Assembly (NCBI RefSeq): GCF_012849095.1
Contig: NZ_CP051680.1
Coordinates: forward strand, 1,922,001 to 1,986,000
Direction of reading: 5' to 3'
DNA: 64,000 nucleotides
DNA from: Cohnella herbarum
Lineage (GTDB): Bacteria; Bacillota; Bacilli; Paenibacillales; Paenibacillaceae
The notes beneath the pieces were generated by a model. That model did no database searches. It was given only the letters and a program-made list of their open reading frames with translations, and had not been told where the DNA came from. Shown piece after piece: positions 52,421-60,650 of this stretch (its first letter is position 1; each line of letters opens with the position of its first letter). Made by a program: the position numbers and the translations under genes.

Positions 52421-53230
52421 TTATAGTTTCCTTGCCTTAATCACAAAAGTTACAGGGAGTATCTTTGCTCTCTTTGCTATATCGCTGTTATCGTCTCTCG
52501 ATTGCATAATCTCTTCATCCGTTTGCTCAATCATTTGCTCAACCACAAATCCCGCTTTCGCCAACGCGTTCACATAGGTTGATAGCTTACGGTCCGCTAA
52601 TAGTAGTTCACCTTCAACAGCTACTGGATACCAAGATTCATCGAAATAGCTCTTTTTAAAAACAAACCTACCATTATCTTCAGTGACACATCTGTGTATG
52701 GGGTGAGACCAGCTGAAGATAAATACACCGTCTCTTTTAAGGTAAGAAGCGATCCGGCCAAAGGTACCCTCAAGGTCGGTTGTCCAACCGATGGCATAAA
52801 TCGAGTAAACATAGTCAAAATAATCCGCAGGTATGCCGCATTCTTCTTCCATGGGAGAACAGATCAATTTTGCCGATACACCGAATGACTCTAAATGCTG
52901 CGCTGCCTTTTCGATTTGTCTTTCCGATATATCCACTGCCCATAGTTCAGATGCATTGCGTTCCGCTTGATATTGCAAGGATTGACCGTTGCCGCAGCCG
53001 ATCTCCAATAACTTTTTCCCTGAAATATCGCCAAAAAGCTGGCAATTTTCTTCTGAGATAAACGCTCCATAGTAAGGAAGCACGATTGCTCTTAAAAAGT
53101 CATTGCCTTTTGTATCCCAATAGAAGCTGTTTGTCTTATGAACAACATTCTTATCCATGTCTTCCGAAATGGCGACGCCAACTTCGCCAGCGTTAATAAT
53201 GATTGATCTATTTGCAGACTTCTTTTCCAT
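52421..53230 (-). CDS. Class I SAM-dependent methyltransferase
   Basis: 269 residues from ATG at 53230, behind AGAAGGTG. Motif I LEIGCGNGQS is at 75-84, then LWAVDISERQIEKAAQHL, motif IV FDYVYSIYAIGWTTDL, and a C-terminal catalytic-type segment FIFSWSHPIHRCV. SWSHP is frequent in Bacillota methyltransferases with small-molecule acceptors. It is the third gene-plus-element unit, with element B after it and element A before it. Confidence 0.88.
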   Translation of the reverse strand: MEKKSANRSIIINAGEVGVAISEDMDKNVVHKTNSFYWDTKGNDFLRAIVLPYYGAFISEENCQLFGDISGKKLLEIGCGNGQSLQYQAERNASELWAVDISERQIEKAAQHLESFGVSAKLICSPMEEECGIPADYFDYVYSIYAIGWTTDLEGTFGRIASYLKRDGVFIFSWSHPIHRCVTEDNGRFVFKKSYFDESWYPVAVEGELLLADRKLSTYVNALAKAGFVVEQMIEQTDEEIMQSRDDNSDIAKRAKILPVTFVIKARKL

Positions 53231-53318
53231 GAAGACACCTTCTCCAGAAATGTATTTGTCGTTTTAATACAATCCTACATACAATATAGTTTTGAATTCA
53301 GATTTGCATTAATTTCCG

Positions 53319-53484
53319 AAAACGTTGTCTTAGCCGCGACGTCCATTCCCCTAAAGCTCCTATCTTTGGGGAATGGATTTGTCCGGCTGAAAATGCTTCC
53401 TCTAGACTGAAATTCCTCTCCGATTTAACTTCTAACTTCTGCCGGACTTAGGGCCGGATGGCCGAAGCGTGAATATGGTTTAGC
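53319..53484 (-). repeat. Inverted-repeat element A (full length)
   Basis: About 166 bp. Stem 1: CCATTCCCC (53343-53351) with GGGGAATGG (53368-53376). Stem 2: GTCCGGC (53381-53387) with GCCGGAC (53441-53447). The right end is GCGTGAATATGG; the left end (AACGTTGTCTTAGCCGCGAC) is somewhat degraded. It lies upstream of the methyltransferase gene, after a gene that is no longer there. Confidence 0.8.
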
Positions 53485-53529
53485 TGAAGTTGGCCCCTTC
53501 TTTGAACCACTGATTTACAAAGATTTCGC

Positions 53530-53600
53530 ATAACATTCTTGTATTCACGACGTCCAACTCCCTTAAGCCCGAAGGGCGGTCGCGATGCGGTTAGGGAGTC
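53530..53600 (-). repeat. Inverted-repeat element E, left part, cut by the IS110 relic
   Basis: Best-kept left end: ATAACATTCTTGTATTCACG then ACGTCC. Stem 1: ACTCCCT (53557-53563) with AGGGAGT (53593-53599), around TTAAGCCC-GAA-GGGC. The element stops at stem 1, where transposase sequence begins. Confidence 0.8.
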
Positions 53601-54037
53601 TGCAGCGACTATCCTTGCGGAAATTGGGGATATAAAAAGGTTCCCTACCGCTAAACAGTTGACCGCTTTTACCGGGCTGGATTCATCTGTTTACGAGTTG
53701 GGAACCTTTAAGACCAGTCAAAATCACATTTCGAAGAGGGGCTCTTCATGCCTCCTTACCGCTCTCTATCAAGCTACCGTTGCCGGTATTTCGAAGCAAG
53801 TGAACTTTCCACGAAATGAGATTCTATCGAAATATTATCAGTTAAAACGTTCTCAAAACAAGCTAGCCAAAGTTGCCATTGTCGCCACTTCCAACAAGCT
53901 TTTGCGCATTATTTACGGTGTGTTGAAAAGTCGGACGCCATTTTATAAGGAATAAGCTCGTCACATAAGGAACATTTTACCATAAAGCTTCTGTCTTGAG
54001 GTAGGCTTGTTTGAGTATGTTCTTTTAAGCCGAATCA
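53598..54037 (+). mobile_element. IS110-family transposase relic (C-terminal half)
   Basis: The plus strand reads SAATILAEIGDIKRFPTAKQ, then SVYELGTFKTSQNHISKRGS, AIVATSNKLLRIIYGVLKSR and stop at 53955: the Transposase_20 domain with its catalytic-type Ser region. The N-terminal RuvC-like domain is missing. About 80 bp after the stop are shared with the copy at 45113. The 5' border coincides with the interior of element E. From 54038 to 54311 nothing is recognised. Confidence 0.85.
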
Positions 54038-54311
54038 AATCTCTTTTCACAATTGAATGCACGACGACCCGTTTCGAGTTTTACGTATTTTACTAGATAT
54101 GTTCCGTACTGGGTTTCATCCGTTCCGACCTCGTCGTCTCTCTCTATTTAGAGTTCGACAATAAGCATAGGAATTATTTCAAAGGATATCGCCTCCACGG
54201 ATTTTTTTTATGGGACCTGAGTAGTTACGCGTCGTGGTCACTTACGATTCTATCGGGCTAGGTTAGCTCGTATTTTCCTCCGACAAAATTGACGTTTGCG
54301 GACGTCGGTCA

Positions 54312-54833
54312 TTACTTGACCGCCCCTGCCCAGAAGCCGCCGCGAATCAAACTAGGCTCGTGAAAAATAACGAACGCCTTGGGGTCTAGCTCGATAATAC
54401 GGTCGTGCAGTTGCTTCTGGTTTTTGCGCCTGGTCAAAATCTCCATCACAAGACGGTCGCCGTCCCTACCGGAACCGAGCCATGTCGTCACGCCGTAACC
54501 AGCGTCGCGAAGAACCATCGCAAGCCTTGGTTCCGGATTATTGCTGATTACCTTCAGGGTGACGTAGCCGAGCGCCAGCTTCTGCTCGATCCACGAACCG
54601 GCCAGCACGCCCAGAGCATAGCCGATCGCATAAACCGCCAGACTGGCGGCTTGATCCAGATGAGACAACACCATATTCAGTCCCAGCACGTAGATCGTCA
54701 CTTCAGCCGTGCTGATGAGCGCAGCGATATACTTCTGCCCCTTGATCGTCAGAATCATGCGCAAGGTGAAGGCCGACACATACACGATCTGAATGACGAA
54801 GATGAGAGTCAATATCTTGAACAAAAGATGCAC
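54312..54833 (-). CDS. UPF0316/DUF2179-DUF5698 membrane protein (YebE-like)
   Basis: 173 residues (GTG at 54833, or more likely TTG at 54824, nine bases after AAGGAG). Three membrane segments in the first 85 residues (LLFKILTLIFVIQIVYVSAF, AALISTAEVTIYVLGLNMVL, ASLAVYAIGYALGVLAGSWI), then the soluble DUF2179 domain (RLAMVLRDAGYGVTTWLGSG, RLVMEILTRRKNQKQLHDRI, AFVIFHEPSLIRGG). Conserved in Bacillales; function unknown, possibly ligand sensing at the membrane. Confidence 0.9.
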   Translation of the reverse strand: MHLLFKILTLIFVIQIVYVSAFTLRMILTIKGQKYIAALISTAEVTIYVLGLNMVLSHLDQAASLAVYAIGYALGVLAGSWIEQKLALGYVTLKVISNNPEPRLAMVLRDAGYGVTTWLGSGRDGDRLVMEILTRRKNQKQLHDRIIELDPKAFVIFHEPSLIRGGFWAGAVK

Positions 54834-54924
54834 GCTCCTTCTTCTTCAGACTTCATGAACCATTCTCCCATAACAAAACGAGCCAAACTTTCAATATGTC
54901 CGCTATTCGCATCGGTCAGGTATC

Positions 54925-54957
54925 AAAAACCCGTCAGGGCCGTCCCTGACAGGTTTT
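54925..54957 (-). terminator. Terminator of the amino-sugar operon
   Basis: Minus-strand stem CCTGTCAGGG / CCCTGACGGG with one mismatch and a 4-base loop, followed by TTTTT. It starts 2 bp after the nagA stop and closes the seven-gene operon. Confidence 0.85.
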
Positions 54958-54958
54958 A

Positions 54959-56104
54959 TTAATTCGTGCCGAAATCGGAAGCCGTATAAACGGTTTCAAT
55001 CCGGTAATCGCTGTCCATCACGATGAAGTTCGCCCGCATGCCCGGGACGATGTCGCCGACGTCTAGATCAAGCGCTTTGCCGGCGTTAACCGAAGTCAGC
55101 CTAACGGCGTCTGCAAGCGGCACTGCAAGCAGCGGCCCAGTCAAGTGCCGGAACAGCTCGTACATCGTGCTTTGCGAGCCGTACACCGTGTCCCCCTTGT
55201 AGGCAACCGAACCGCGCACCGTAATGCCGGGGGCATCCGGGCATACGCTGTCGGTAATCGCCGTCAGCGTACCGATCGGCTTCAGCCGGAGCGCAAGCTT
55301 AAGCGCTTGCGGGGAAAGATGGCGCAAATCCGCGATAAGTTCGCAGTGCACCCGATCATCCAGCAACGCGGCGTCCAGTACGCCTGGCTCGCGGTGATCG
55401 AAGGTGCGCATAGCGTTAAACAGATGGGTCGCGCGAGAGAAGCCGGCGCCAAACGCCTCAAGCGCGGTATCGTAATCCGCATCCGTATGGCCGACTGACA
55501 ACGCGAACCCGTGCTTATGCGAAAGCGCGGCCAGCGACGGGAGGTCTACACATTCCGGCGCGGCAGTGACGATGCGGATCGCACCCCGGAATGACCGGAT
55601 GATGTCATCTGCTTCAGCTTCGTCGTAAGGCCGTATTTGCCCTTTGTAAAATCCGCCTTGCTTCGCCGGGTTAAGATACGGGCCTTCCAGATGAAATCCC
55701 TCCAGCCCCTCGCAAGTCAACGTGCGATAAGGCGGCTTGCGTGCGCCGAAAGGGGTGAATGGCGATATCGTCGCAAAAAACGAGGTCGTACCTGTCATCC
55801 TCAGCAGCCGGGCACCTGCCGCAAAATCGCAGTCGGGATCTTCGAAATCGCAGCCCTTCACACCGTGAATATGCGTGTCGATAAAACCGGGAACAACGAT
55901 CTGCCCGCCGAGATCGCAGTATGCGAGGGAATCCTTGTTTGCTCGGTCATCCCGGTCAATGTCATCTGCACCTATTGCCCCGGCAGCCCCGGTGATTTCG
56001 GTAAACCGGCCGTTCGCCACGACAAAAGCCGCATTGCGAAAAACACCCGTCCCTGTCACCAAAGTCGCATTATAAAATCTCGTCGCTCGCACGTTGCCTT
56101 GCAT
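54959..56104 (-). CDS. nagA: N-acetylglucosamine-6-phosphate deacetylase
   Basis: 381 residues. Amidohydrolase barrel with metal site: VPGFIDTHIHGVKGCDFEDP, Glu in GFHLEGPYLNPAKQGGFYKG, His in SVGHTDADYDTALEAF and RATHLFNAMRTFDHREPG, and catalytic Asp in TAITDSVCPDAPG. It converts GlcNAc-6-P to glucosamine-6-P and acetate in the cytoplasm. The gene overlaps the ROK kinase gene by 35 bp. Start: ATG directly after AAAGGAG, or GTG four codons later with better spacing. No nagB lies nearby. Confidence 0.9.
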   Translation of the reverse strand: MQGNVRATRFYNATLVTGTGVFRNAAFVVANGRFTEITGAAGAIGADDIDRDDRANKDSLAYCDLGGQIVVPGFIDTHIHGVKGCDFEDPDCDFAAGARLLRMTGTTSFFATISPFTPFGARKPPYRTLTCEGLEGFHLEGPYLNPAKQGGFYKGQIRPYDEAEADDIIRSFRGAIRIVTAAPECVDLPSLAALSHKHGFALSVGHTDADYDTALEAFGAGFSRATHLFNAMRTFDHREPGVLDAALLDDRVHCELIADLRHLSPQALKLALRLKPIGTLTAITDSVCPDAPGITVRGSVAYKGDTVYGSQSTMYELFRHLTGPLLAVPLADAVRLTSVNAGKALDLDVGDIVPGMRANFIVMDSDYRIETVYTASDFGTN

Positions 56105-57077
56105 CTCCTTTGCTGACTAGCTCTACCGCACCGATGATGCCAGCGTCATTCGCGAATGCGGCGGGTGTCACCCGGCAGCGCGGCAGATGCAAATTAACTT
56201 TCTTCCGCAGCGAGTCGACGAACAACTTGCGCTGACGGGATATCGCTCCGCCGATGACGACTGTATCGAGATCGAGCAGCATGACAAGCTCGATGACGCC
56301 TTTGGCCGCAGCATCCGTATAACGTTCCAGCACATCGATCGCCACCTCGTCTCCGGCCTTAGCGAGCGCACATACCGCCAGCCCGTCTTCCGCTTTCAGC
56401 CCATGCCTCTTCGCCAGCTGCACAAGCGCGGTCACGGATGCAGTCCGCTCGAAGCAGCCAATTTTCCCGCATGGACAAGGCTCGTCGCTGCCGCTTAACG
56501 TCAAATGCCCGATTTCACCGGCGCAACCGAAGCTGCCGCGGTACAAGCGGCGCTCCAGCATAAGCGCCCCGCCGATGCCGGTGCCAAACGTCACCGTCGC
56601 TCCGTTTACGCTCCCTTGCAGCGTGCCGTATCTTCGTTCGCATAGCAGCGCTGTCCGGGCATCATTCTCAGCCCGCGTCGGCAAACCGCTAACTTCGGCT
56701 AGCACATCTTCCAGCGCAAACTTGCTTATGCCGAGATTAACCGCATCGTACACAATGCCGTCGACGACCCATCCCGGGCATCCAACGCCAATTCCGGCAA
56801 TATCGCCGCTGCCGGCAGCCTCGTGCCCAGCATCGCCGACGCCAATCGCCCCACTACTTCCATCGCCATCGCCATCGCCCACGCGGTCATCCACCGCGAC
56901 CATACTACTGCCGTCCGCAGCCCGCAGCCTGGCGATCGCTTTGCCGATCGCCGCGACCATCCGCTGCGGCTCGCCGAAGAAGCGGTTGGTGATGACGTGC
57001 CGCTTCACGATTTTTCCGTCGTCCACTAATCCCACGGCAATTTTCGTGCCGCCAATATCAATGCCGATCGCTCGCAT
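56070..57077 (-). CDS. ROK-family sugar kinase
   Basis: 335 residues from ATG at 57077, behind GAAGGAAGGACGAC. Phosphate-binding IGIDIGGTKIAVGLVDDG, GIGVGCPGWVVDG, ENDARTALLCERRYG, TFGTGIGGALM, the ROK signature with His in EIGHLTLSGS, and the zinc site CPCGKIGCFE. With NagA downstream it most likely phosphorylates GlcNAc or a related hexosamine. Unusual: about 35 extra residues near 65-100, Gly/Asp/Ser-rich (VGDGDGDGSSGAIGVGDAG), coded by a short CATCGC-type repeat. Confidence 0.88.
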   Translation of the reverse strand: MRAIGIDIGGTKIAVGLVDDGKIVKRHVITNRFFGEPQRMVAAIGKAIARLRAADGSSMVAVDDRVGDGDGDGSSGAIGVGDAGHEAAGSGDIAGIGVGCPGWVVDGIVYDAVNLGISKFALEDVLAEVSGLPTRAENDARTALLCERRYGTLQGSVNGATVTFGTGIGGALMLERRLYRGSFGCAGEIGHLTLSGSDEPCPCGKIGCFERTASVTALVQLAKRHGLKAEDGLAVCALAKAGDEVAIDVLERYTDAAAKGVIELVMLLDLDTVVIGGAISRQRKLFVDSLRKKVNLHLPRCRVTPAAFANDAGIIGAVELVSKGDARQRASDEIL

Positions 57078-57102
57078 GTCGTCCTTCCTTCTTGAGGCGT
57101 AC

Positions 57103-57129
57103 AAGCCCGCATCGAACCGATGCGGGCTT
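57103..57129 (-). other. Intercistronic stem-loop after the binding-protein gene
   Basis: AAGCCCGCATCG and CGATGCGGGCTT form a perfect 12-bp stem with a 3-base loop, 12 bp after the binding-protein stop codon and 26 bp before the kinase start. There is no T tract after it, so it is not a plain terminator. Such hairpins usually stabilise the upstream binding-protein mRNA. Confidence 0.7.
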
Positions 57130-57141
57130 GGGCAAACGGCC

Positions 57142-58749
57142 TTATTTTTTCACGTTTTCCTGATAAAACTTGTTGTAATCGTCGACGACTTTCTCGATGC
57201 CGTAGCCTTTCAACGTTTCGATAAACTTGTCGTAATCGTCGAACGAAGCTTTTCCGGTAATGAATTTATAAGACATTTCATCCACCAACGTCGTCGAAGG
57301 CGTCAACGCGAGCGCATGCTCATCCTTCTTCTCCTGATCGAAGCGGACCATCCAGCTGTCCGGCCATGCCGCGAACTCGCCCATCTCTTCCATCGTGTAA
57401 CCGGTGAACTTCTCGAGATTCGTTTTCCAACCGTACGGATCGGGATAGATTTCGTAAATGTTGAGTCCTGCGTAAAAGCTCATGGAATCGTTCAATGGCG
57501 TTTTGCCCGGTTCGTCCGTCGTCGTAATGTTATCCATGAACACAGGCTGGCCGTCTTTCATCTCATAAGTGACCCCTTCGATGCCGTAACCGAGCAAGCG
57601 GAAGAAATCTTCGCCCAACTGCCAGTCAAGCAGCGCGAGCGCTTCGTTGACGTACGGCGAATTCGCATTGATGACCATGCCGTACGACGGGCTAACCGTC
57701 GTCAAACCCCGATATTTGGACGGCTTCCCGTTCGCGCTGAGCGGCGGAATATATTTGAATTGCACCTTGTCTTGCAGGTTCATATTTTTGGCGATGACGT
57801 TTACGCTTTTGGCGGTATTCTCGTACTGCATTTCCCACACGTAGCTTTCCGTTATGAAGCTTTTCTCGGTTGCCAAAGTCTGGCGCCAGTCGTCGCCTGC
57901 GAACGTATACTGCGGAAACTGCGGATCGTACAATTTCTCCGCAAACAGCTTGTGCAGAAACTCCAGCATCTGGCGATATTCGGGAGTGAACGGACCGAAG
58001 ATATACTTACCTTGTTCCTGATCAAAAGCCAGCGTGGACGAAGTGCTGAATACTCTGCTCCAGACGGTCAGCGTTTCAGGAATGGTGTATGAAGTTACCG
58101 GATAAGAGGTCGGGAATTTCTCCTTCAGCTTTTTGGCCGCATCGTAGATGTCGTCCACCGTCTTCGGCGCGTCCAGTCCGACGGCTTCGAACGCTTTCGC
58201 GTTATAGAAAAATCCGGTCGGCACCGTCTTGTACGGATACAAATAAGGGAAAATGTACGTGTCTCCTTTTCCGTCCTCAAAAAGCGTTCTCGCTTCCGGA
58301 TATTGATCGTAATAAGCTTTCAAGTTCGGCAGCTTATCGAGATAATCGCTGATTTTCACGAACTTTCCTGCCTGACCGTACATTTGGCTAATCTCGTTCA
58401 CTTCGCGTCCGCCCGAAGCGCCGAGCAGCATAACATCCGGCCAGTCGCCCGATGGGGACGCCAGAATGAGCGACTGCTTCTCTGCGTACCCGTCGGCGGG
58501 CGCGTTGTAGTCAAGCTTGATATTGGTCAGACGCTCAAACTCCTTGACGAGCGGGTTTTCCGGGTTAAAGTCCCCTTGATACCAGGAAAATACTTTCATC
58601 GTTACCGGATCTTTGAGCGGAAAGCTCAGCGGTTCGAACGTTTTACCGGCTGCCGGGCTTGCGTTCGATCCGGATTTGGAACTCTGGCACCCCACCGTGG
58701 CGAATAACAGCACGGTCGCAATCAGAAACATGAAACTCCGTTTTTTCAC
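57142..58749 (-). CDS. Extracellular sugar-binding lipoprotein of an ABC transporter
   Basis: 535 residues from GTG at 58749 (AAGGGAAGGG upstream). Signal with hydrophobic core SFMFLIATVLLFA and lipobox TVGC. The body is the large LipO/YtcQ-type binding protein: MKVFSWYQGDFNPENPLVKE, IKLDYNAPADGYAEKQSLIL, DWPDVMLLGASGG, ending in VVDDYNKFYQENVKK. It captures a sugar or oligosaccharide outside and hands it to the two permeases encoded just upstream. No ATPase gene is in the operon, so a shared MsmX-type ATPase is expected. Confidence 0.92.
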   Translation of the reverse strand: MKKRSFMFLIATVLLFATVGCQSSKSGSNASPAAGKTFEPLSFPLKDPVTMKVFSWYQGDFNPENPLVKEFERLTNIKLDYNAPADGYAEKQSLILASPSGDWPDVMLLGASGGREVNEISQMYGQAGKFVKISDYLDKLPNLKAYYDQYPEARTLFEDGKGDTYIFPYLYPYKTVPTGFFYNAKAFEAVGLDAPKTVDDIYDAAKKLKEKFPTSYPVTSYTIPETLTVWSRVFSTSSTLAFDQEQGKYIFGPFTPEYRQMLEFLHKLFAEKLYDPQFPQYTFAGDDWRQTLATEKSFITESYVWEMQYENTAKSVNVIAKNMNLQDKVQFKYIPPLSANGKPSKYRGLTTVSPSYGMVINANSPYVNEALALLDWQLGEDFFRLLGYGIEGVTYEMKDGQPVFMDNITTTDEPGKTPLNDSMSFYAGLNIYEIYPDPYGWKTNLEKFTGYTMEEMGEFAAWPDSWMVRFDQEKKDEHALALTPSTTLVDEMSYKFITGKASFDDYDKFIETLKGYGIEKVVDDYNKFYQENVKK

Positions 58750-58813
58750 ATTTACCCTTCCCTTCTCTGTTCGCTTGTTCAATATGCGGTCAGATCGGCG
58801 CCGCACTGCGGTT

Positions 58814-59713
58814 TCAGCCTTTGATCGCGCCGATCATAATCCCTTTGACGAAATACTTTTGCAAGAACGGGTAGATCATGACGATCGGCAGTATCGTAAC
58901 GACGATAATTGCGCTGCGAACCGTCTGCTCGCTGACCCCCGCCGGTTTATACGCAGCGATAATGCTGCGCATATGGCTCGTGGGCTCGAAAGTGATCAAT
59001 ACCTTTCGCACGACCAACTGCAGTGGATACAAGTTTTGATTTTCGATAAACAGCATGGCGTTAAACCAGGAGTTCCAATGCCCGACGATGAGCCACAAGC
59101 TGAGCGTAGCCAAAATCGGTTTCGACAGCGGCGTGTAAATCCGGGTAAGAATCGTCAAGTCGTTCGCTCCGTCCATTAGCGCCGATTCTCGCAGTTCGAT
59201 CGGAATGTTCGCCTGGAAAAAGGTACGGCAAATAATGATGTACCAGACGGAGACGCCGGGCAGTATTAATGCCCAAAGCGTGTCTTTCATGTGCAGGTTT
59301 TGGACAAGCATGTAATAAGGGATCAAGCCCCCTGAAAAGTACATCGTAAACGTCAGAAAGATCAAAAACGGCTTTTTGCCCCTGAACTGCTTAATCGCCA
59401 GCGGGTATGCGGTGAGGAGCGTCAGCCCGACGGACAGCACCGTGCCCGCAGACGTATAGAAGATCGTGTTGATATATCCTCTAATAATTAGCGGGTCGGA
59501 CAAAGCGACTCGGTAGGCGTTCAGATTAAACCCCTTCGGTAGCCAGGTGACCATTCCCATCGTGACGTATTCGTTTTTGCTGAAAGATACGGCCACGATA
59601 TAAATAAACGGGTACAGCATGACGAAAATCATAAGCAGCGAGGCAATCAGAGCAACCGCCCTTACCACGAGATCCGATCGGTGTTCGGCATAGTTCCGCA
59701 TTTTCAAATCCAT
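58814..59713 (-). CDS. Carbohydrate ABC transporter permease (YtcP/LplC type)
   Basis: 299 residues, six membrane segments. The inner-membrane EAA loop is ELRESALMDGANDLTILTRI. The N-terminal VAVSFSKNEYVTMG and the C-terminal MIYPFLQKYFVKGIMIGAIK(G) end are characteristic of the YtcP/LplC subgroup, which pairs with LplB. Several start codons (ATG 59713, TTG, ATG 59701) lie close together after AAAGGA. It is followed by the binding-protein gene. Confidence 0.92.
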   Translation of the reverse strand: MDLKMRNYAEHRSDLVVRAVALIASLLMIFVMLYPFIYIVAVSFSKNEYVTMGMVTWLPKGFNLNAYRVALSDPLIIRGYINTIFYTSAGTVLSVGLTLLTAYPLAIKQFRGKKPFLIFLTFTMYFSGGLIPYYMLVQNLHMKDTLWALILPGVSVWYIIICRTFFQANIPIELRESALMDGANDLTILTRIYTPLSKPILATLSLWLIVGHWNSWFNAMLFIENQNLYPLQLVVRKVLITFEPTSHMRSIIAAYKPAGVSEQTVRSAIIVVTILPIVMIYPFLQKYFVKGIMIGAIKG

Positions 59714-59732
59714 TCCTTTCCGAAGCTTCTGG

Positions 59733-60650
59733 TCACCAGAAAGAATACCCGGTCAATCTTCTCATGACCTTGTTGGCGAAAAACACCAACAGGAACGATA
59801 GGACCGAATTGACGAGCCCGACGGCTACGCCGTAGCTGTAGTTAGCGTTTTGCAAGCCGTTTCGATATACGTAGGTCGCCAGAATATCCGCCGTTTCGTA
59901 CGTTGCCGGGGAGTACATCAAAATAATCTTTTCGAAAGACGCCCCGAGCAGCAAGCCGACGGACAATATGAACTGGATGCTGATGACCGGAAGTAGCGCC
60001 GGGAAAGTGATATGGCGAATTTTTTGCAAGCGATTCGCCCCGTCCATCGTGGCCGCTTCGTACATCTCGTCCGGGATGGAAGATATGGCGGCCAGGTACA
60101 GGATGCTGCCCCAGCCGATCCCCGTCCAAATCTCGGAGCTGATGTAGATCGTCCGAAAGCTCGAAGCATCGCTCATGAAATTGATCGCTTGCAGGCCGAT
60201 CGATCGCAGAAAATGGTTGACGACGCCGTCAATCGCAAGAATTTCCTTCATCATCCCGACGATGATAACCGTGGAAATAAAGTACGGCAAATAAGAAACG
60301 GACTGCGCGAATTTTTTGAACTTGCCCTGCTTCAACTCGTTGAAGATAAGCGCCAGCAATATCGGGGCCGGGAAGCAGAACAGCAGGGAAAACACGCCAA
60401 GCTTCACGGTATTCATGAAAGCCCGGGGAATAAGAGGATCCTTCAAAATCAGCTCGAAATATTTCAGCCCGACCCACTTGCTTTCCATAATGGAAGTAAG
60501 GCCGTTATAGTTTTTGAAAGCGAGCACGATGCCGTAGAGCGGAACATAGCTAAATACGAATACCAAGATGATGCTAGGAGCGAGAAATAGATACAGCCAT
60601 TTGTCCTTGACCACATCTTTCCACAAAACGCGAAAGTAGCTACTCTGCAT
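59733..60650 (-). CDS. Carbohydrate ABC transporter permease (LplB type)
   Basis: 305 residues, six membrane segments. LplB-type signature: WLYLFLAPSIILVFVFSYVP, LYGIVLAFKNYN, and the EAA loop IPDEMYEAATMDGANRLQKI. The end TGYSFW is typical. It overlaps the end of the isomerase/epimerase gene by 11 bp and is followed by the second permease after 19 bp. GAGGAG precedes the ATG. Confidence 0.93.
   Translation of the reverse strand: MQSSYFRVLWKDVVKDKWLYLFLAPSIILVFVFSYVPLYGIVLAFKNYNGLTSIMESKWVGLKYFELILKDPLIPRAFMNTVKLGVFSLLFCFPAPILLALIFNELKQGKFKKFAQSVSYLPYFISTVIIVGMMKEILAIDGVVNHFLRSIGLQAINFMSDASSFRTIYISSEIWTGIGWGSILYLAAISSIPDEMYEAATMDGANRLQKIRHITFPALLPVISIQFILSVGLLLGASFEKIILMYSPATYETADILATYVYRNGLQNANYSYGVAVGLVNSVLSFLLVFFANKVMRRLTGYSFW

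Noticed and set aside
50256..53600. Interpretation of the elements as rho-independent terminators
   Set aside because: They are 90-190 bp long with several stems and no T tract; a separate true terminator exists at 50197-50246.
56575..58092. 505-codon plus-strand frame opposite the ROK kinase and the binding protein
   Set aside because: It covers two well-recognised genes on the other strand and has a Pro/Ser/Arg-rich composition typical of antisense frames in GC-rich DNA.
60012..60590. 192-codon plus-strand frame opposite the LplB permease
   Set aside because: Antisense of a permease with the complete EAA loop and six membrane segments; no recognisable domain.
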